Source: Enterococcus faecalis_A (lineage in GTDB: Bacteria; Bacillota; Bacilli; Lactobacillales; Enterococcaceae). From it: a stretch of DNA of 64,000 nucleotides. Below are positions 34,929 through 44,382 of the stretch, one piece after another. Each line of letters opens with the position of its first letter. Position 1 is the stretch's first letter. The translations under genes and the position numbers were made by a program. The notes below the pieces were generated by a model. It worked only from the letters and a program-made list of their open reading frames with translations, had not been told where the DNA came from and searched no databases. The stretch lies in contig JBPDWA010000001.1 in NCBI GenBank assembly GCA_051295955.1, positions 434,001 through 498,000 on the forward strand, given 5' to 3'.

Positions 34929-36056
34929 ATGTTAAAAAAATCGCAGAAAATTATTTTGTTAGGGATCAGCATTCTTTTACTAGGCGCTATTGCCGCATCC
35001 GCTTATTTTGTCCTAGCTAGCAATCATTTACAACGGACGTTGGATAATGGCTACCACGCTATCAAAAACGACTATAAAACAACCAATAAAAAAGACTATG
35101 AATCCTTTTTAGTTATGGGCTTAGATAACACCATTGAACGAAAATTGGGAACCACCAGAACTGATGCAATGATGGTAATTACCATTGATCATCGATCAAA
35201 AAAGATCAGCTTTTGTAGTTTACCACGAGATAGTTTTGTCCAAATTGATGCCAAAAATTATCAAGGCATGCAGCGGATTGAGGCAGCCTATACGTATGAT
35301 GGCCCCAGCGCTTCAGTTAACACGGTAGAAAAATTATTGAATATTCCCATTGACCATTATTGCGTCTTTAATTTTTTATCTTTTATTAAATTTATTGATG
35401 CAATTGGTGGCATTGATATTGATGTTCAGCATTCTTTTGACGGCGTGACCAAAGACGGGCCCGGCTCTATTCATTTTGATGCTGGAAAACAACATGTTGA
35501 TGGGACTAAAGCTCTTTCCTATGCTCGTGAGCGTCATAGCGACAACGATATTATGCGCGGCTATCGTCAGCAAGAAATTATTCAAGCAGTTGGCAATCAG
35601 CTGAAATCAGGGTCTATCATCAAACAAATCATTCCAATCATCGATTCTTTTAACAATAATATTCAAACGGATGTTACTTCAGATGAATTGGTAGATTTAA
35701 CTAAGCATGCCTTAACGTATAATGATTATGAGAAACAACAAATTACCTTCGATTGGCGGACATTTAGCAATCAAGGGCGCAGCATGGTTGAGCTTTATCC
35801 AGATAGCATCAAGTTTGTCAGCCATAAATTAAGGGTTAGTCTTGGCTTGGAGCAAAAGGATGAAAGAGACCGAAAAGATTATACTTTCCATACCAATGGT
35901 GAGTACCTCTATCAAAGTGATTACACAGTACAAGATGAAGCTTCAGAAGCGCTGGAATCAACGTCAATTAATGGCAACACATACATCGGCACACCAGGAA
36001 ATACAGAAACGGGACCACTACCATCTGTCCAAACGAAAAATGGCTTTATTCAATAA
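34929..36056 (+). CDS. LytR-CpsA-Psr (LCP) family cell-wall glycopolymer ligase
   Basis: This 375-residue membrane protein has one N-terminal helix (IILLGISILLLGAIAASAYF) and an extracellular LCP domain. Conserved blocks include ESFLVMGLDNT, GTTRTDAMMVITID, FCSLPRDSFVQI, DAIGGIDIDV and LSYARERHSDNDIMRGYRQQ, with the Arg and Asp residues that bind the polyprenyl pyrophosphate. The enzymes attach teichoic acids or capsule to peptidoglycan. The start has AAGAAGGGAAC upstream. It ends at a strong bidirectional terminator. Confidence 0.92.
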   Translation: MLKKSQKIILLGISILLLGAIAASAYFVLASNHLQRTLDNGYHAIKNDYKTTNKKDYESFLVMGLDNTIERKLGTTRTDAMMVITIDHRSKKISFCSLPRDSFVQIDAKNYQGMQRIEAAYTYDGPSASVNTVEKLLNIPIDHYCVFNFLSFIKFIDAIGGIDIDVQHSFDGVTKDGPGSIHFDAGKQHVDGTKALSYARERHSDNDIMRGYRQQEIIQAVGNQLKSGSIIKQIIPIIDSFNNNIQTDVTSDELVDLTKHALTYNDYEKQQITFDWRTFSNQGRSMVELYPDSIKFVSHKLRVSLGLEQKDERDRKDYTFHTNGEYLYQSDYTVQDEASEALESTSINGNTYIGTPGNTETGPLPSVQTKNGFIQ

Positions 36057-36094
36057 AAGCAGGCAATTGTCATTGGAAAACCGCTCATATTACA

Positions 36095-36144
36095 GAAAAA
36101 ACAGCTTAAGGAACCTGAATAAAAGGTTCCTTAAGCTGTTTTTA
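36095..36144. terminator. Bidirectional terminator
   Basis: AACAGCTTAAGGAACCT and AGGTTCCTTAAGCTGTT pair over 17 bp with A and T tracts on both sides. It separates the converging LCP and Mga-like genes; the stop codon of the latter overlaps its edge. Confidence 0.92.
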
Positions 36145-37614
36145 TAAAGTAGTTGAACGAAGTTTTTCCCGATACATCTGCTGAATTAATTCAGTTAATT
36201 CGTACCAGCTTTCCTCATTTTCAATGGAATCTAAATAGAAAATTGTTTTGTTGGAGAGTGCTTTTTCATAAGTATCCGTGACGATCAAATCAGCTGCGGC
36301 TTCGTCATCAATGATACAAATAGCCTGTTGATTATAAAGAGCGGACAAGCGATTTTTAATAAAATAATCGGCAGAGAAGTCCTTAATGATTTGTAGGTAA
36401 ATGGTTAAGCATGGTTTTTTTTCAGAAACAGTAAGCGTGTATAGCAAACAACTGATGAAAACAATATGATCCATAGGCTTTATAATGTTGGCAACACTGG
36501 TTTGAATGGCGTCAAAATAAGCGTTGTTCACAGGTTTATGAAAGCTAGGTTCAGGTAAATATAACTTCAAATATTTTGTATAATTATTTCCAACTAACGA
36601 ATACCAAGCTTCAAAAATCGTTAAGTAATAGAGATAGAAAAAAAGTGTATCTTTTGATTGCCATTGCATTAATAAAGGCGCAGCTTGTTGAAGAATCTTT
36701 TTGGCAGTTATGCAGTAAGGATGAGCGGATTGGAAGAAGAGCTGACCGAGTTCTTTTTTTTGTTTTTGCGAGACGATAAAGGGTAAAAAAATTCTGGCTA
36801 AAAAATTAAAATAAAGCTGTTCAAGTGTTTGTTCTTCCGGAGACAAGTTTTTAAATACTTCCTGATTAAATACCAGCGTCATATCTGAATAGCTGCGAAT
36901 AAGTTCCAAAAAAGCAAGTAATTCATGAGTAGGTGGTTTCGTTAACAACTGGTGATTACTTATCCGTAGTTGTAGGATAGCATATAAGATCAACAAAGCA
37001 CGTTTGTACGGTTTAAATGGTTGAGGAGAAGGCGGTAGTTCTTCGATGTTTACGTTTTTTTCAATTGATGCTTGGTCAACATGTGAGAAGGGCCATTCCA
37101 GTTCTTGAAAAGCGTCTTGCAAAAATATATAAGAAAAAATTCTGATGGTAAGTTCCTCACCTTGTAACTGATAGGTACCGTGACTGGCTACGATGGTCAG
37201 ATTGTATTCCTTAAAAAAGTCATTTAATTGTTGGGTTAACTTAGCCAGATATTGATCAGAAATATATAGTGTTTTCAGCAGCTCTTCTTTACTGATTTTT
37301 GAATGTGTTACTAATTGAACACAATAATTAAATAATAGATTTTTTTGCAGAAGATTGAGTTTTAACTGATACGCATATTCAACAGCGTGTTGTTTGTAGT
37401 TCAGATTAATACAAATCACACCTGCTTGATTGGATACAATAAAATCGCTCATGGAAAAAATTTCTGCAAAGGCATGATTGATCTTATTTAAATTATCTTT
37501 AACAACCCGTTTGGAAATGTCGAGACTATTCGCTAATTCCTTTAGTGAAGTCTCCTTTTTTTTAACTATTGAAAATAAGATGTTGAGTTCCTTTCGCAAG
37601 TAACAGGGAATCAT
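36142..37614 (-). CDS. Mga-like transcriptional regulator
   Basis: This 490-residue protein starts at the ATG at 37614, preceded by GTGGAGG; an in-frame ATG at 37647 has no such site. The N-terminal helix-turn-helix (SLKELANSLDISKRVVKDNL) and a second one (SKEELLKTLYISDQYLAKLT) are followed by a long helical middle and a C-terminal EIIB-like part (AICIIDDEAAADLIVTDTYE), the Mga/AtxA layout. It is divergent from the WxL operon, as ElrR is from elrA in Enterococcus faecalis, so it likely controls the operon. Confidence 0.82.
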   Translation of the reverse strand: MIPCYLRKELNILFSIVKKKETSLKELANSLDISKRVVKDNLNKINHAFAEIFSMSDFIVSNQAGVICINLNYKQHAVEYAYQLKLNLLQKNLLFNYCVQLVTHSKISKEELLKTLYISDQYLAKLTQQLNDFFKEYNLTIVASHGTYQLQGEELTIRIFSYIFLQDAFQELEWPFSHVDQASIEKNVNIEELPPSPQPFKPYKRALLILYAILQLRISNHQLLTKPPTHELLAFLELIRSYSDMTLVFNQEVFKNLSPEEQTLEQLYFNFLARIFLPFIVSQKQKKELGQLFFQSAHPYCITAKKILQQAAPLLMQWQSKDTLFFYLYYLTIFEAWYSLVGNNYTKYLKLYLPEPSFHKPVNNAYFDAIQTSVANIIKPMDHIVFISCLLYTLTVSEKKPCLTIYLQIIKDFSADYFIKNRLSALYNQQAICIIDDEAAADLIVTDTYEKALSNKTIFYLDSIENEESWYELTELIQQMYREKLRSTTL

Positions 37615-38125
37615 TTTAAAACCTCCACAATAAATTGTTACGCACACTATAAGGGATAATTCTTATATTTTTAATAAAAAATATCCTATCATAAGAATAA
37701 AAAAACAATTCACTACAATTCATGTCTAAGGATAGACATGAATTGTAGGTAGCAAGCGTGGTGGAATCTTGTTACTCTAATTAAGACAAAGGAAAGTCAG
37801 AAGCTTGAGCAGGCACAATAAAGGTATATGGCATCGGCTTAACAGCTTGGCAGCTGCTTTAGAATTTTACCGTTAATCGTTAGCAAAAATGTCTTTTCGT
37901 TTGGATAAGCCTTTTTAGAAATTTCAAAATACCTAGTATAAAAAAACAGGATAGTTTATTTGCAGAACCAGCAAATAATATCGTTATTTGTAAAAACAAT
38001 GATCTTTTAAACGTTTTTTTAAAAATCATAAATACTCAAAAAAATCAGCTAAACTATTCTCGTATAACGGTGTGACCGTAGTATGTTTTAGAAACAGAAT
38101 TTTTAGTGTGAGGAGGTGAGTAATA
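37615..38125. other. Divergent regulatory region before the WxL operon
   Basis: No gene is present. A 36-base perfect hairpin lies at 37713-37748. The rest is AT-rich and probably holds promoters of both neighbours; the nearest -10-like sequence for the WxL operon is TATAAC at about 38064. Confidence 0.5.
37713..37748. repeat. 16-bp perfect inverted repeat
   Basis: CTACAATTCATGTCTA and its exact complement are separated by AGGA. It does not follow any gene on the plus strand and is followed on the minus strand by a T stretch only after several bases. It may be an operator for the Mga-like regulator, or a structured RNA. Confidence 0.7.
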
Positions 38126-40714
38126 ATGCAGAAAAATCAAATGGTTTGTCTCAGGTGCAGCAGAACAATAAAAATACGGAATGTTGTTCTTTTTTCAGGA
38201 GTAATGATGCTATTTGCAATCATTGGAGCGTTGACAGGTATGAGCGATCAAGTTCAGGCAGTGGCAATGCATGATGGCGGTGGAATTAAATGTCATTTGA
38301 TTATAGATGAAAACCAAAAAATCACTTTGGAACACACAGATGGCTCAGGTCCAGACAAGACGTTTGGCGGTAAGATCAACTTGACGATTTCAGGAACGGT
38401 TGACACTGCTGGAACTAACTGGGCCGGTATCCTTACTGGATCGACGGATGAAGGCTTTAATTTTATCGGACTGATTCCCTTGCCTGAAAATTTACCGGCA
38501 GACCAAGTAAAGCTGGCTTTTGACGAAGGATTTAAGCAAAACCCTAATAGTTACTACGCTTTGGTTGGAGATAATCGCTCTAAGATTCCCTTTACCAATA
38601 CAGATTGTATTCTAACCTATCAAGACTGGAAGGATTCCAGCGATCCTAATTATCCGGATACACCAGAGTTAAGAAATACATTGGGTTTTAAATTACGTTC
38701 AAATGTTTTGAAGGGCGTTTGGTCCACTATATGGTCGTTGGTTTGGCATGGACAAGGAGCAAAATCAATTCCTTTCGAGCTTCATTTTAGCTTGGATGTT
38801 AATACTTTGATGGGAAAAGGTGACAGCAGTGATTATTCTCCTTTGAAGGCTTTAACAAAATATCGGCTGCCGGTTTCAAATTCCAATTCTGGTGAGGAAA
38901 AGGATCAATTTAATTTACCGATAGAAGTATTTTCCAGTGATCAAACGTATAACCATAATGCTTGGTTAAAAAGCCCTGATTTGTGGATCAAACCTGACCA
39001 ACTAACCAAGCCCGATTACCCAGCCGATAAGTTAAACATTCAGCCGTTACCGACTTGGTCGTCCTATCTTTCGCCTTGGGATCATGGGAATGAAGAAAAT
39101 CCTTCGATTAGCTATAATACTCAAGATGCCACTTCCTATCCTGAAGTGCCTGATGTTAAAACGATGTTGCCGGGACCGTTTCTTCAACCAAATTTTGTTA
39201 TGAACCAACGGCAAGATAATCCAGCACTTTGGACCAATGATTATGTGAAAAATAGGTTTGCGCGAGTGATTAATTTCCACACGCATCAAGTAGCAGATCG
39301 TCAAGGGGTGTCGGTGACCTCTTCAAAATCCGGTTCGATCACGACTTATCAATTTGCCGGCAAAGATAGCAACGGCAATCCTTTAGTAGCTCCACCAGTT
39401 GGTACTACAGGAGAACCTTCGGCGGCAGTTCCCATGCAAGTGACAGTAGCTGATTTTGTAACGCCAAGTATTGAACAACTTTCTTTTGTTGGAGATCAAA
39501 CCGTCTTCCATGCAGGGCAGAAGTTGCCAGTACATTTTTTGATTAAAGCGCCTACCAGTAGAAAAGTAACTATAGAAGAAAAAGTCGATAGTACTGGCAC
39601 CTATCAAACAATCGGTGAACAGGATCTACGAAATCTTACAGAAGATCAAGGAATGTTATCCTTTAATTATGATACTGCGGCACTGACAAATCCCGGAACC
39701 CATTCTATCACTTTTAGAATAACTGACATTGATGATAATCAACAGCGCCATTCCAATGAAAAATCATTAACGGCTACGATTGATCGAGCAGCTTTATCTG
39801 TTAAATCACAAGATACCACTTATCAATACGATGCCTGGTCTCCGGAAAAAGAAATTGTCACTTTATTGGATGCCAACGGAAATCAAGGAAACATTAAAGA
39901 TGTCAAGGTAACGATTTATCAAATCAACGGCAGTGAGAAGACGATCGTTGACCAAGTAGATACACAAACTGCCGGTCAATATGAGATAGATTACGAGTAC
40001 TTGGGCTTAACTGGCAAAACAGCCTTGACGGTAGCGCCTTCCCAAGCAAGCTTGGTAGTTCATGACGGCGACTTTCCGGTTGGAACAGCTTTTGATCCGA
40101 AAAAGTTGTTTGACCATGCAACTGGTAACGATCAACAACCAATTCCTTATCAAAAGGTAAAAGTTACGTACACCCCAACGCCGGTTGATGATCAAAAAGC
40201 CGGAAAATATACAATCACATACGACATCTCCGATATTGTTCATCACCAAGAAAAACGTAGTGTAACGTGGAGCTATTTTTACAATAACCAATTGGACTTT
40301 TATGATTTTAAAAAAGCTCAAATGAATTTTGATCCCATTCAGCTTAACGGAAAAGACCGGAAACAAAGTTTAGATGCTTGTCAAATGACTATTTACGATA
40401 CAACTGATCCACAGACCCAAAACCCATGGCGTCTTGAAGTAGCTTACGATAAAAACGATGCAGCAACGAAATCATGGGAGCAAAACAATTTGTCGCTTAC
40501 CTTGAATCCAACTTCTGCGTCGTATGTAAAAAGTGAAAATGATATAACGATCAACGACCAACTGCAGCTAATTGCTGGCGTAAAACAGGATGCCATCGAT
40601 CAGAAAAAAATTCTAACAACGGTACAGCTGGCTCCCACATTAACGACGCTAAAAAGTACCATGGCAAAAGATTACCAAGCGAAGTTACTTTGGAACTTAG
40701 TTGCAGCTCCTTAA
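38126..40714 (+). CDS. Large WxL-domain surface protein
   Basis: This 862-residue protein has a GGAGGTGAG site before the ATG. A signal peptide (hydrophobic VVLFSGVMMLFAIIGAL, cleavage near VQAVA) is followed by a long unique ectodomain of about 430 residues and then Ig-like repeats (about 460-690). The C-terminal WxL module carries both motifs, PWRLEV and LWNLVAAP at the very end. WxL domains bind peptidoglycan without covalent linkage. No WxL sortase motif is needed. It heads the operon with the other csc-type genes and probably forms a surface complex with them. Confidence 0.85.
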   Translation: MQKNQMVCLRCSRTIKIRNVVLFSGVMMLFAIIGALTGMSDQVQAVAMHDGGGIKCHLIIDENQKITLEHTDGSGPDKTFGGKINLTISGTVDTAGTNWAGILTGSTDEGFNFIGLIPLPENLPADQVKLAFDEGFKQNPNSYYALVGDNRSKIPFTNTDCILTYQDWKDSSDPNYPDTPELRNTLGFKLRSNVLKGVWSTIWSLVWHGQGAKSIPFELHFSLDVNTLMGKGDSSDYSPLKALTKYRLPVSNSNSGEEKDQFNLPIEVFSSDQTYNHNAWLKSPDLWIKPDQLTKPDYPADKLNIQPLPTWSSYLSPWDHGNEENPSISYNTQDATSYPEVPDVKTMLPGPFLQPNFVMNQRQDNPALWTNDYVKNRFARVINFHTHQVADRQGVSVTSSKSGSITTYQFAGKDSNGNPLVAPPVGTTGEPSAAVPMQVTVADFVTPSIEQLSFVGDQTVFHAGQKLPVHFLIKAPTSRKVTIEEKVDSTGTYQTIGEQDLRNLTEDQGMLSFNYDTAALTNPGTHSITFRITDIDDNQQRHSNEKSLTATIDRAALSVKSQDTTYQYDAWSPEKEIVTLLDANGNQGNIKDVKVTIYQINGSEKTIVDQVDTQTAGQYEIDYEYLGLTGKTALTVAPSQASLVVHDGDFPVGTAFDPKKLFDHATGNDQQPIPYQKVKVTYTPTPVDDQKAGKYTITYDISDIVHHQEKRSVTWSYFYNNQLDFYDFKKAQMNFDPIQLNGKDRKQSLDACQMTIYDTTDPQTQNPWRLEVAYDKNDAATKSWEQNNLSLTLNPTSASYVKSENDITINDQLQLIAGVKQDAIDQKKILTTVQLAPTLTTLKSTMAKDYQAKLLWNLVAAP

Positions 40715-40729
40715 GAAAAGAGTGGTTGA

Positions 40730-41056
40730 ATGATGAAACGATTAATTTATGGTAGTTTACTATTCCTCGGATTTTTGGGCGGAAGCGTGGCTGCAACAGC
40801 TGAAGCGGTCCCTTCACAGAGTAGCCGAACGAATGTGATGGTAACCATCAAAGAAAATCCGAATATTGTGCCACATTCAAATGAAATCATCCCTTATACG
40901 GGCACGATACCTAATAAGCAAAATAATAATGAACCTTTAAAGATACTCCCTCATACAAATACGATCAATTCATTAATGATGACTTTATTAGGAGTTGATC
41001 TTGTAATGGGCACTATTATGTTAAATTCTTTAAAAAAGAAAGAGGAAGCCAAATGA
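40730..41056 (+). CDS. Small wall-anchored protein with LPHTN sorting signal
   Basis: This 108-residue protein of the WxL cluster has a signal peptide (IYGSLLFLGFLGGSVAATAEA), a short exposed region, and a C-terminal anchor: LPHTN, a hydrophobic stretch LMMTLLGVDLVMGTIML and the basic tail KKKEEAK. The sorting motif ends in Asn rather than Gly, as in some sortase-B-like or variant class-A substrates. Such small LPXTG proteins are regular members of csc clusters. It overlaps the next gene by 4 bases. Confidence 0.75.
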   Translation: MMKRLIYGSLLFLGFLGGSVAATAEAVPSQSSRTNVMVTIKENPNIVPHSNEIIPYTGTIPNKQNNNEPLKILPHTNTINSLMMTLLGVDLVMGTIMLNSLKKKEEAK

Positions 41057-41610
41057 AAAAATATCTAGTAAAATCAGCAGCAGTTACAGTGATCTGCGTA
41101 GGTGCTTTATCGCTGTCAACAAGTGTATTTGCAGCTGGAAGCACAGAAACTAATGCTCATGTATCGATAGTAAGCGGCGGTTTGTCCATTGACCCTTTAG
41201 CAGAAATAGATTTTGGAACCGTTACTAAAAACGGTGATGATTGTAAGGTAAGCGATCGACATAGTTCACAACTAGTTGTCAACGATAATCGAGGCACGAC
41301 CGCTTCCGGCTGGCACTTGACTGCTAAGCTGGAAGAAAAAAAACAAGGAAATTCAGGTTTGGATGGCATGACCTTACACTTAAAACCTGCGAAACCACAA
41401 GGCTCGACGGAAAAGGCGACATTTTCTGAGGTAGATTTAAACACAACCGCTCAAGATATCGTTACTTTAGCAACAGGGGACTTTGACTTATCAACAACGG
41501 TTACGACTGCCAACCTCAACGCTACGTTATTCGTTCCAAAAAATATAGCTGCCGCTTCATATTCCGGTGTAATTATCTGGAATGCAGTTGATGCCTCACC
41601 TGAATTATAA
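41053..41610 (+). CDS. Small WxL-domain surface protein
   Basis: This 185-residue protein has a signal peptide (VICVGALSLSTSVFA-A) and is made almost entirely of one WxL domain. The first motif is GWHL in SGWHLTAKL; the second, near the C-terminus, is WNA in IIWNAVDASP where the family has WxL. Length matches the short CscB-type proteins. The start has GAGGAAGCC upstream and overlaps the preceding gene. Confidence 0.88.
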   Translation: MKKYLVKSAAVTVICVGALSLSTSVFAAGSTETNAHVSIVSGGLSIDPLAEIDFGTVTKNGDDCKVSDRHSSQLVVNDNRGTTASGWHLTAKLEEKKQGNSGLDGMTLHLKPAKPQGSTEKATFSEVDLNTTAQDIVTLATGDFDLSTTVTTANLNATLFVPKNIAAASYSGVIIWNAVDASPEL

Positions 41611-41633
41611 AATAGTTAGAAGGGAATAAGGAA

Positions 41634-42659
41634 ATGGGAAAACATTGGATAAAAATTACTTTTTTTATGGTACTACTCTTTCTAAGTCACAGTTCGATTG
41701 TTTATGGAGAAACAAGCAATGCTATGACTCAAAATGAGAATGAAAACAACTATACGATTGCTCCTGTTTTTGGAACGACGCAAAAGCAGGCAACAAGTAA
41801 TTTTTATGATATGACTTTGCATCCCAATCAAACAGACACATTTAAACTAGTGATCAACAATCAATCCAAAGAAGCGCAAACTTTCAAAGTAGCGGTCAAT
41901 ACAGCTACTACCAATCAAAACGGAATTGTCGATTATACAGAAGCATCCTTTGAAAAAGATCCTTCTATGACGCTTTCCCTAAAAGAATTGGTCACCCCTA
42001 ACACACAAGAAGTCACCGTTGCTGCCGGCCAGTCAACGACAATTAACTTCAATATAAGCATGCCCAGTCAAGCATTCGATGGTATCTTATTGGGGGGGGT
42101 CACCGTTCGACCACAGGTAAAAGAACAAAATAAAAGTGGTCTTCAAAATATCTATATGCATACGCTTGCCCTTCGTGTAAATGAAACGGAAAAAGAGATT
42201 CCAGCTAAGTTAATCGGTGGTAAAGTAACAATTGGCCAGGAAAATCGGCATAACCAAGTTGCTATGTTGCTTAGGAATCCCCAGCCAAAACTACTGACAG
42301 AAATAACAGGTGAGTTTTCGATTACTAAAAAAGGGAGTTCACAAAAATTAGTTCACACCACTAAAAAGGATATGAGCATTGCGCCCAACAGTCAATTTAT
42401 GTTGCCGATCCCTTTAAATGATGACTTTCACTCAGGTACGTATACGTACACCGTGCAATTGAAAAACAAAAACGGCTCTTGGCATTTTTCCAAAGATTTT
42501 ACCGTTGATCAAAAAGCAGCAAGCAAATACAATGCCACATCCGTTGATCAACCCAAGCAGTCAACGTTCAGTTGGTGGAAGACCGCTGTGGTAGTGATTT
42601 TGATTATACTTTTGTGTTTGATCTGTTATCGTTTTGGGAAAAATGCAAGTAAAAAATAG
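41634..42659 (+). CDS. DUF916/DUF3324 WxL-partner membrane protein
   Basis: This 341-residue protein has a signal peptide (ITFFMVLLFLSHSSIVYG), DUF916 in the N-terminal half (NYTIAPVFGTTQKQATSNFY, TINFNISMPSQAFDGILLGG) and DUF3324 in the second half (LIGGKVTIGQENRHNQVAM). A C-terminal membrane helix (TAVVVILIILLCLICY) and a basic tail follow. This partner binds WxL proteins and peptidoglycan. It is the last gene of the WxL operon. Confidence 0.9.
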   Translation: MGKHWIKITFFMVLLFLSHSSIVYGETSNAMTQNENENNYTIAPVFGTTQKQATSNFYDMTLHPNQTDTFKLVINNQSKEAQTFKVAVNTATTNQNGIVDYTEASFEKDPSMTLSLKELVTPNTQEVTVAAGQSTTINFNISMPSQAFDGILLGGVTVRPQVKEQNKSGLQNIYMHTLALRVNETEKEIPAKLIGGKVTIGQENRHNQVAMLLRNPQPKLLTEITGEFSITKKGSSQKLVHTTKKDMSIAPNSQFMLPIPLNDDFHSGTYTYTVQLKNKNGSWHFSKDFTVDQKAASKYNATSVDQPKQSTFSWWKTAVVVILIILLCLICYRFGKNASKK

Positions 42660-42732
42660 CCCTTTTCTTATCCTCAGGAATGAGCGTTAATTTCTTTAAT
42701 GATTAGCCGCTAAATAAAATAATAGAATGTGT

Positions 42733-42765
42733 AATTGTACGCTGAAAAGTTTCAGCGTACAATTT
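42733..42765 (+). terminator. Terminator after WxL operon
   Basis: AATTGTACGCTGAAA and TTTCAGCGTACAATT pair over 15 bp around AGT and TTTT follows. Confidence 0.88.
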
Positions 42766-42819
42766 TTATGTAAAAGAATGATAATCTGTTCCTTTTTTAA
42801 TAAAAAAGTTCTTATTTGA

Positions 42820-43716
42820 CATTTACTGATTAGTCGTATAACAACATTAGCTACTGAAGAATTAGCGGATTTACAAGCAAAAATCAATTACCTGCAACAA
42901 GAAAAAGAGGACTTGCTGATAAAAATTGCCGGAAACATTGCCTTGGAAATTTTTGGCGGCTGTGGCGTAATGTATAAAGACTTTCAAATCGACCAACAAC
43001 AGAAAAAAGTTGACCTTTTACAAAAGTACGAAGCGTTTGAAAACACTCATGCCAATGACTTTAGCGAAATAAAAGCGATCGGCACGCAATTAAAAACCGC
43101 GTTAAGTGATTTAGGAAAAGCCAAACAATTCAATGCAAAAACCGGAAAGTATAGTAAAATAGAGTATACCAATTACGAATGGTACCGAAAGCTTTCTGAT
43201 TACAATGATAAGTGCCCGATGCAACGAATAGAATTTGTGGCAGAATATCAAGAAGCTGCTGGTCATGGACTTACAGTTTATAATGTCTATATCAACGGAA
43301 AATACAACAAAGAAGCTTCCACTAACTTACAATGGCTGATGTTGCAGGATAGCCTAAAAATGGTTGTCGACATTGGCGGAGAACTTACTGGTGTTTATGA
43401 TCTTTATCGACTGTTTTTTGCAAAGACCCTCTAGCTAGCCGCTTAAAAGCCTGTTTAAGGGCCGCGTTACTATTATTACCAATCGGCAAAATGTCGAAGG
43501 TATCAAAAAGATTAAAGCCGGCAACCGTTTATTAAAAGGCATGGACTTAACTGCCGATGAATTGAAAATCTTACACAACGCTGCTTACTTTGAAGACGCG
43601 GCGAAGATTGAGAAAATTGTTGGGGCTAAGATATCTTATGTTAAGCTTAAAAACCTTTAGGGAAGATTAGTAAACAACACATTTCAAAATATGGCTATAA
43701 GTCATTTGAAAAATAA
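42820..43716 (+). pseudogene. LXG-type polymorphic toxin, fragmentary remnant
   Basis: The open frame to 43434 begins without a start codon (ITTLATEELADLQAKINYL, coiled-coil like) and ends in DIGGELTGVYDLYRLFFAK, the pre-toxin linker of LXG toxins secreted by type VII systems. A shifted frame from 43437 continues this linker (SRLKACLRAALLLLPIGKM). Another shift gives GNRLLKGMDLTADELKILHN and on to about 43660, and then KISKQHISKYGYKSFEK before a stop at 43716. The order fits one toxin gene that lost its LXG N-terminus and gained at least two frameshifts and stops. Confidence 0.72.
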
Positions 43717-44117
43717 GCAAATTATCTAACTGATAGTCAATTAGCACAAAATTAGAAAAATAGTTTTTTCAAGCCTGAATGGTCTACTGGCAATGTGACT
43801 TAGTATATTGAAATAGCATACAATGATTTGCTGACATAAGGATAGCTCGTCAAACCTGTTAAGAGGTAGCGCCGCATTTTTTTTCAAGTAGAATTATATG
43901 GATCAGATTATAACCGCTTACAGAAAAAAGTATCATTTTTTCTTGGAAATGATAGCGCTTAACAAAATCGATCGCTCGTTATTCTGTATTTACGTAAAGC
44001 TGATTTTTAAATATCCGAAATAGTCTTGCTTTTAAAAATAAAGGGAATCGCAGAAGAAAATTTTCATTTTTTATTATTTTTAAATAACCTTTTTAAAATC
44101 AAAGGAATTAAATTGGA
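43717..44117. other. Intergenic stretch before M-box 2
   Basis: No gene is found. A cre-like sequence (ATGATAGCGCTTAACA) lies near 43950 but departs from the consensus, so I do not list it as a feature. Confidence 0.5.
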
Positions 44118-44145
44118 TTGACACTCAGTGAAGTCCGGTTATGAT
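44118..44145 (+). promoter_or_regulatory. Promoter of the second M-box transcript
   Basis: TTGACA at 44118-44123 and TATGAT at 44140-44145 are 16 bases apart, just upstream of the aptamer. Confidence 0.72.
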
Positions 44146-44159
44146 AGGAGTGTAACTAA

Positions 44160-44325
44160 AAGAATCATATTAGGTGAGGTTACTCTGATGAACATAGGTT
44201 ATCGCTCGGAAATGTCGAGAGACAGTAACGGGTAAAGCAGGACTAGTCGAATTAAGGCTTTTCCAAGATAACTAGATTTTTATCTTACGTCTCAGAAAGC
44301 CAAAGCTCAATTAGCGTGATTTCCA
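44160..44325 (+). ncRNA. M-box (ykoK) magnesium riboswitch aptamer 2
   Basis: It shares the M-box layout with the first copy: ATTAGGTGAGGTTACTCTG, GGAAATGTCGAGAGACAGTA, ACGGGTAAAGCAGGA, and the closing AGCCAAAGCTCAATT. It is more divergent: AGTAACGG replaces GCCAATGG and GCCAAAGC replaces GCTAAAGC. The core sites AGGTGAGG, AAATGTC and AGAGAC are kept. It leads into the ABC transporter operon. Confidence 0.88.
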
Positions 44326-44345
44326 TTGCCAATATTGTTTGAGTA

Positions 44346-44382
44346 TGCCGCCCTTAATATGTAGACTAAGGAGGCTTTTTTT
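44346..44382 (+). terminator. M-box 2 expression platform overlapping the SD
   Basis: GCCGCCCTT can pair with AAGGAGGC, followed by seven T directly before the ATG. The right arm contains the AAGGAGG ribosome-binding site, so the same hairpin could terminate transcription and hide the ribosome-binding site. The stem has two bulged bases. Confidence 0.55.

Noticed and set aside
43945..43965. cre box upstream of M-box 2
   Set aside because: ATGATAGCGCTTAACA misses a key position of the consensus and lies far upstream.
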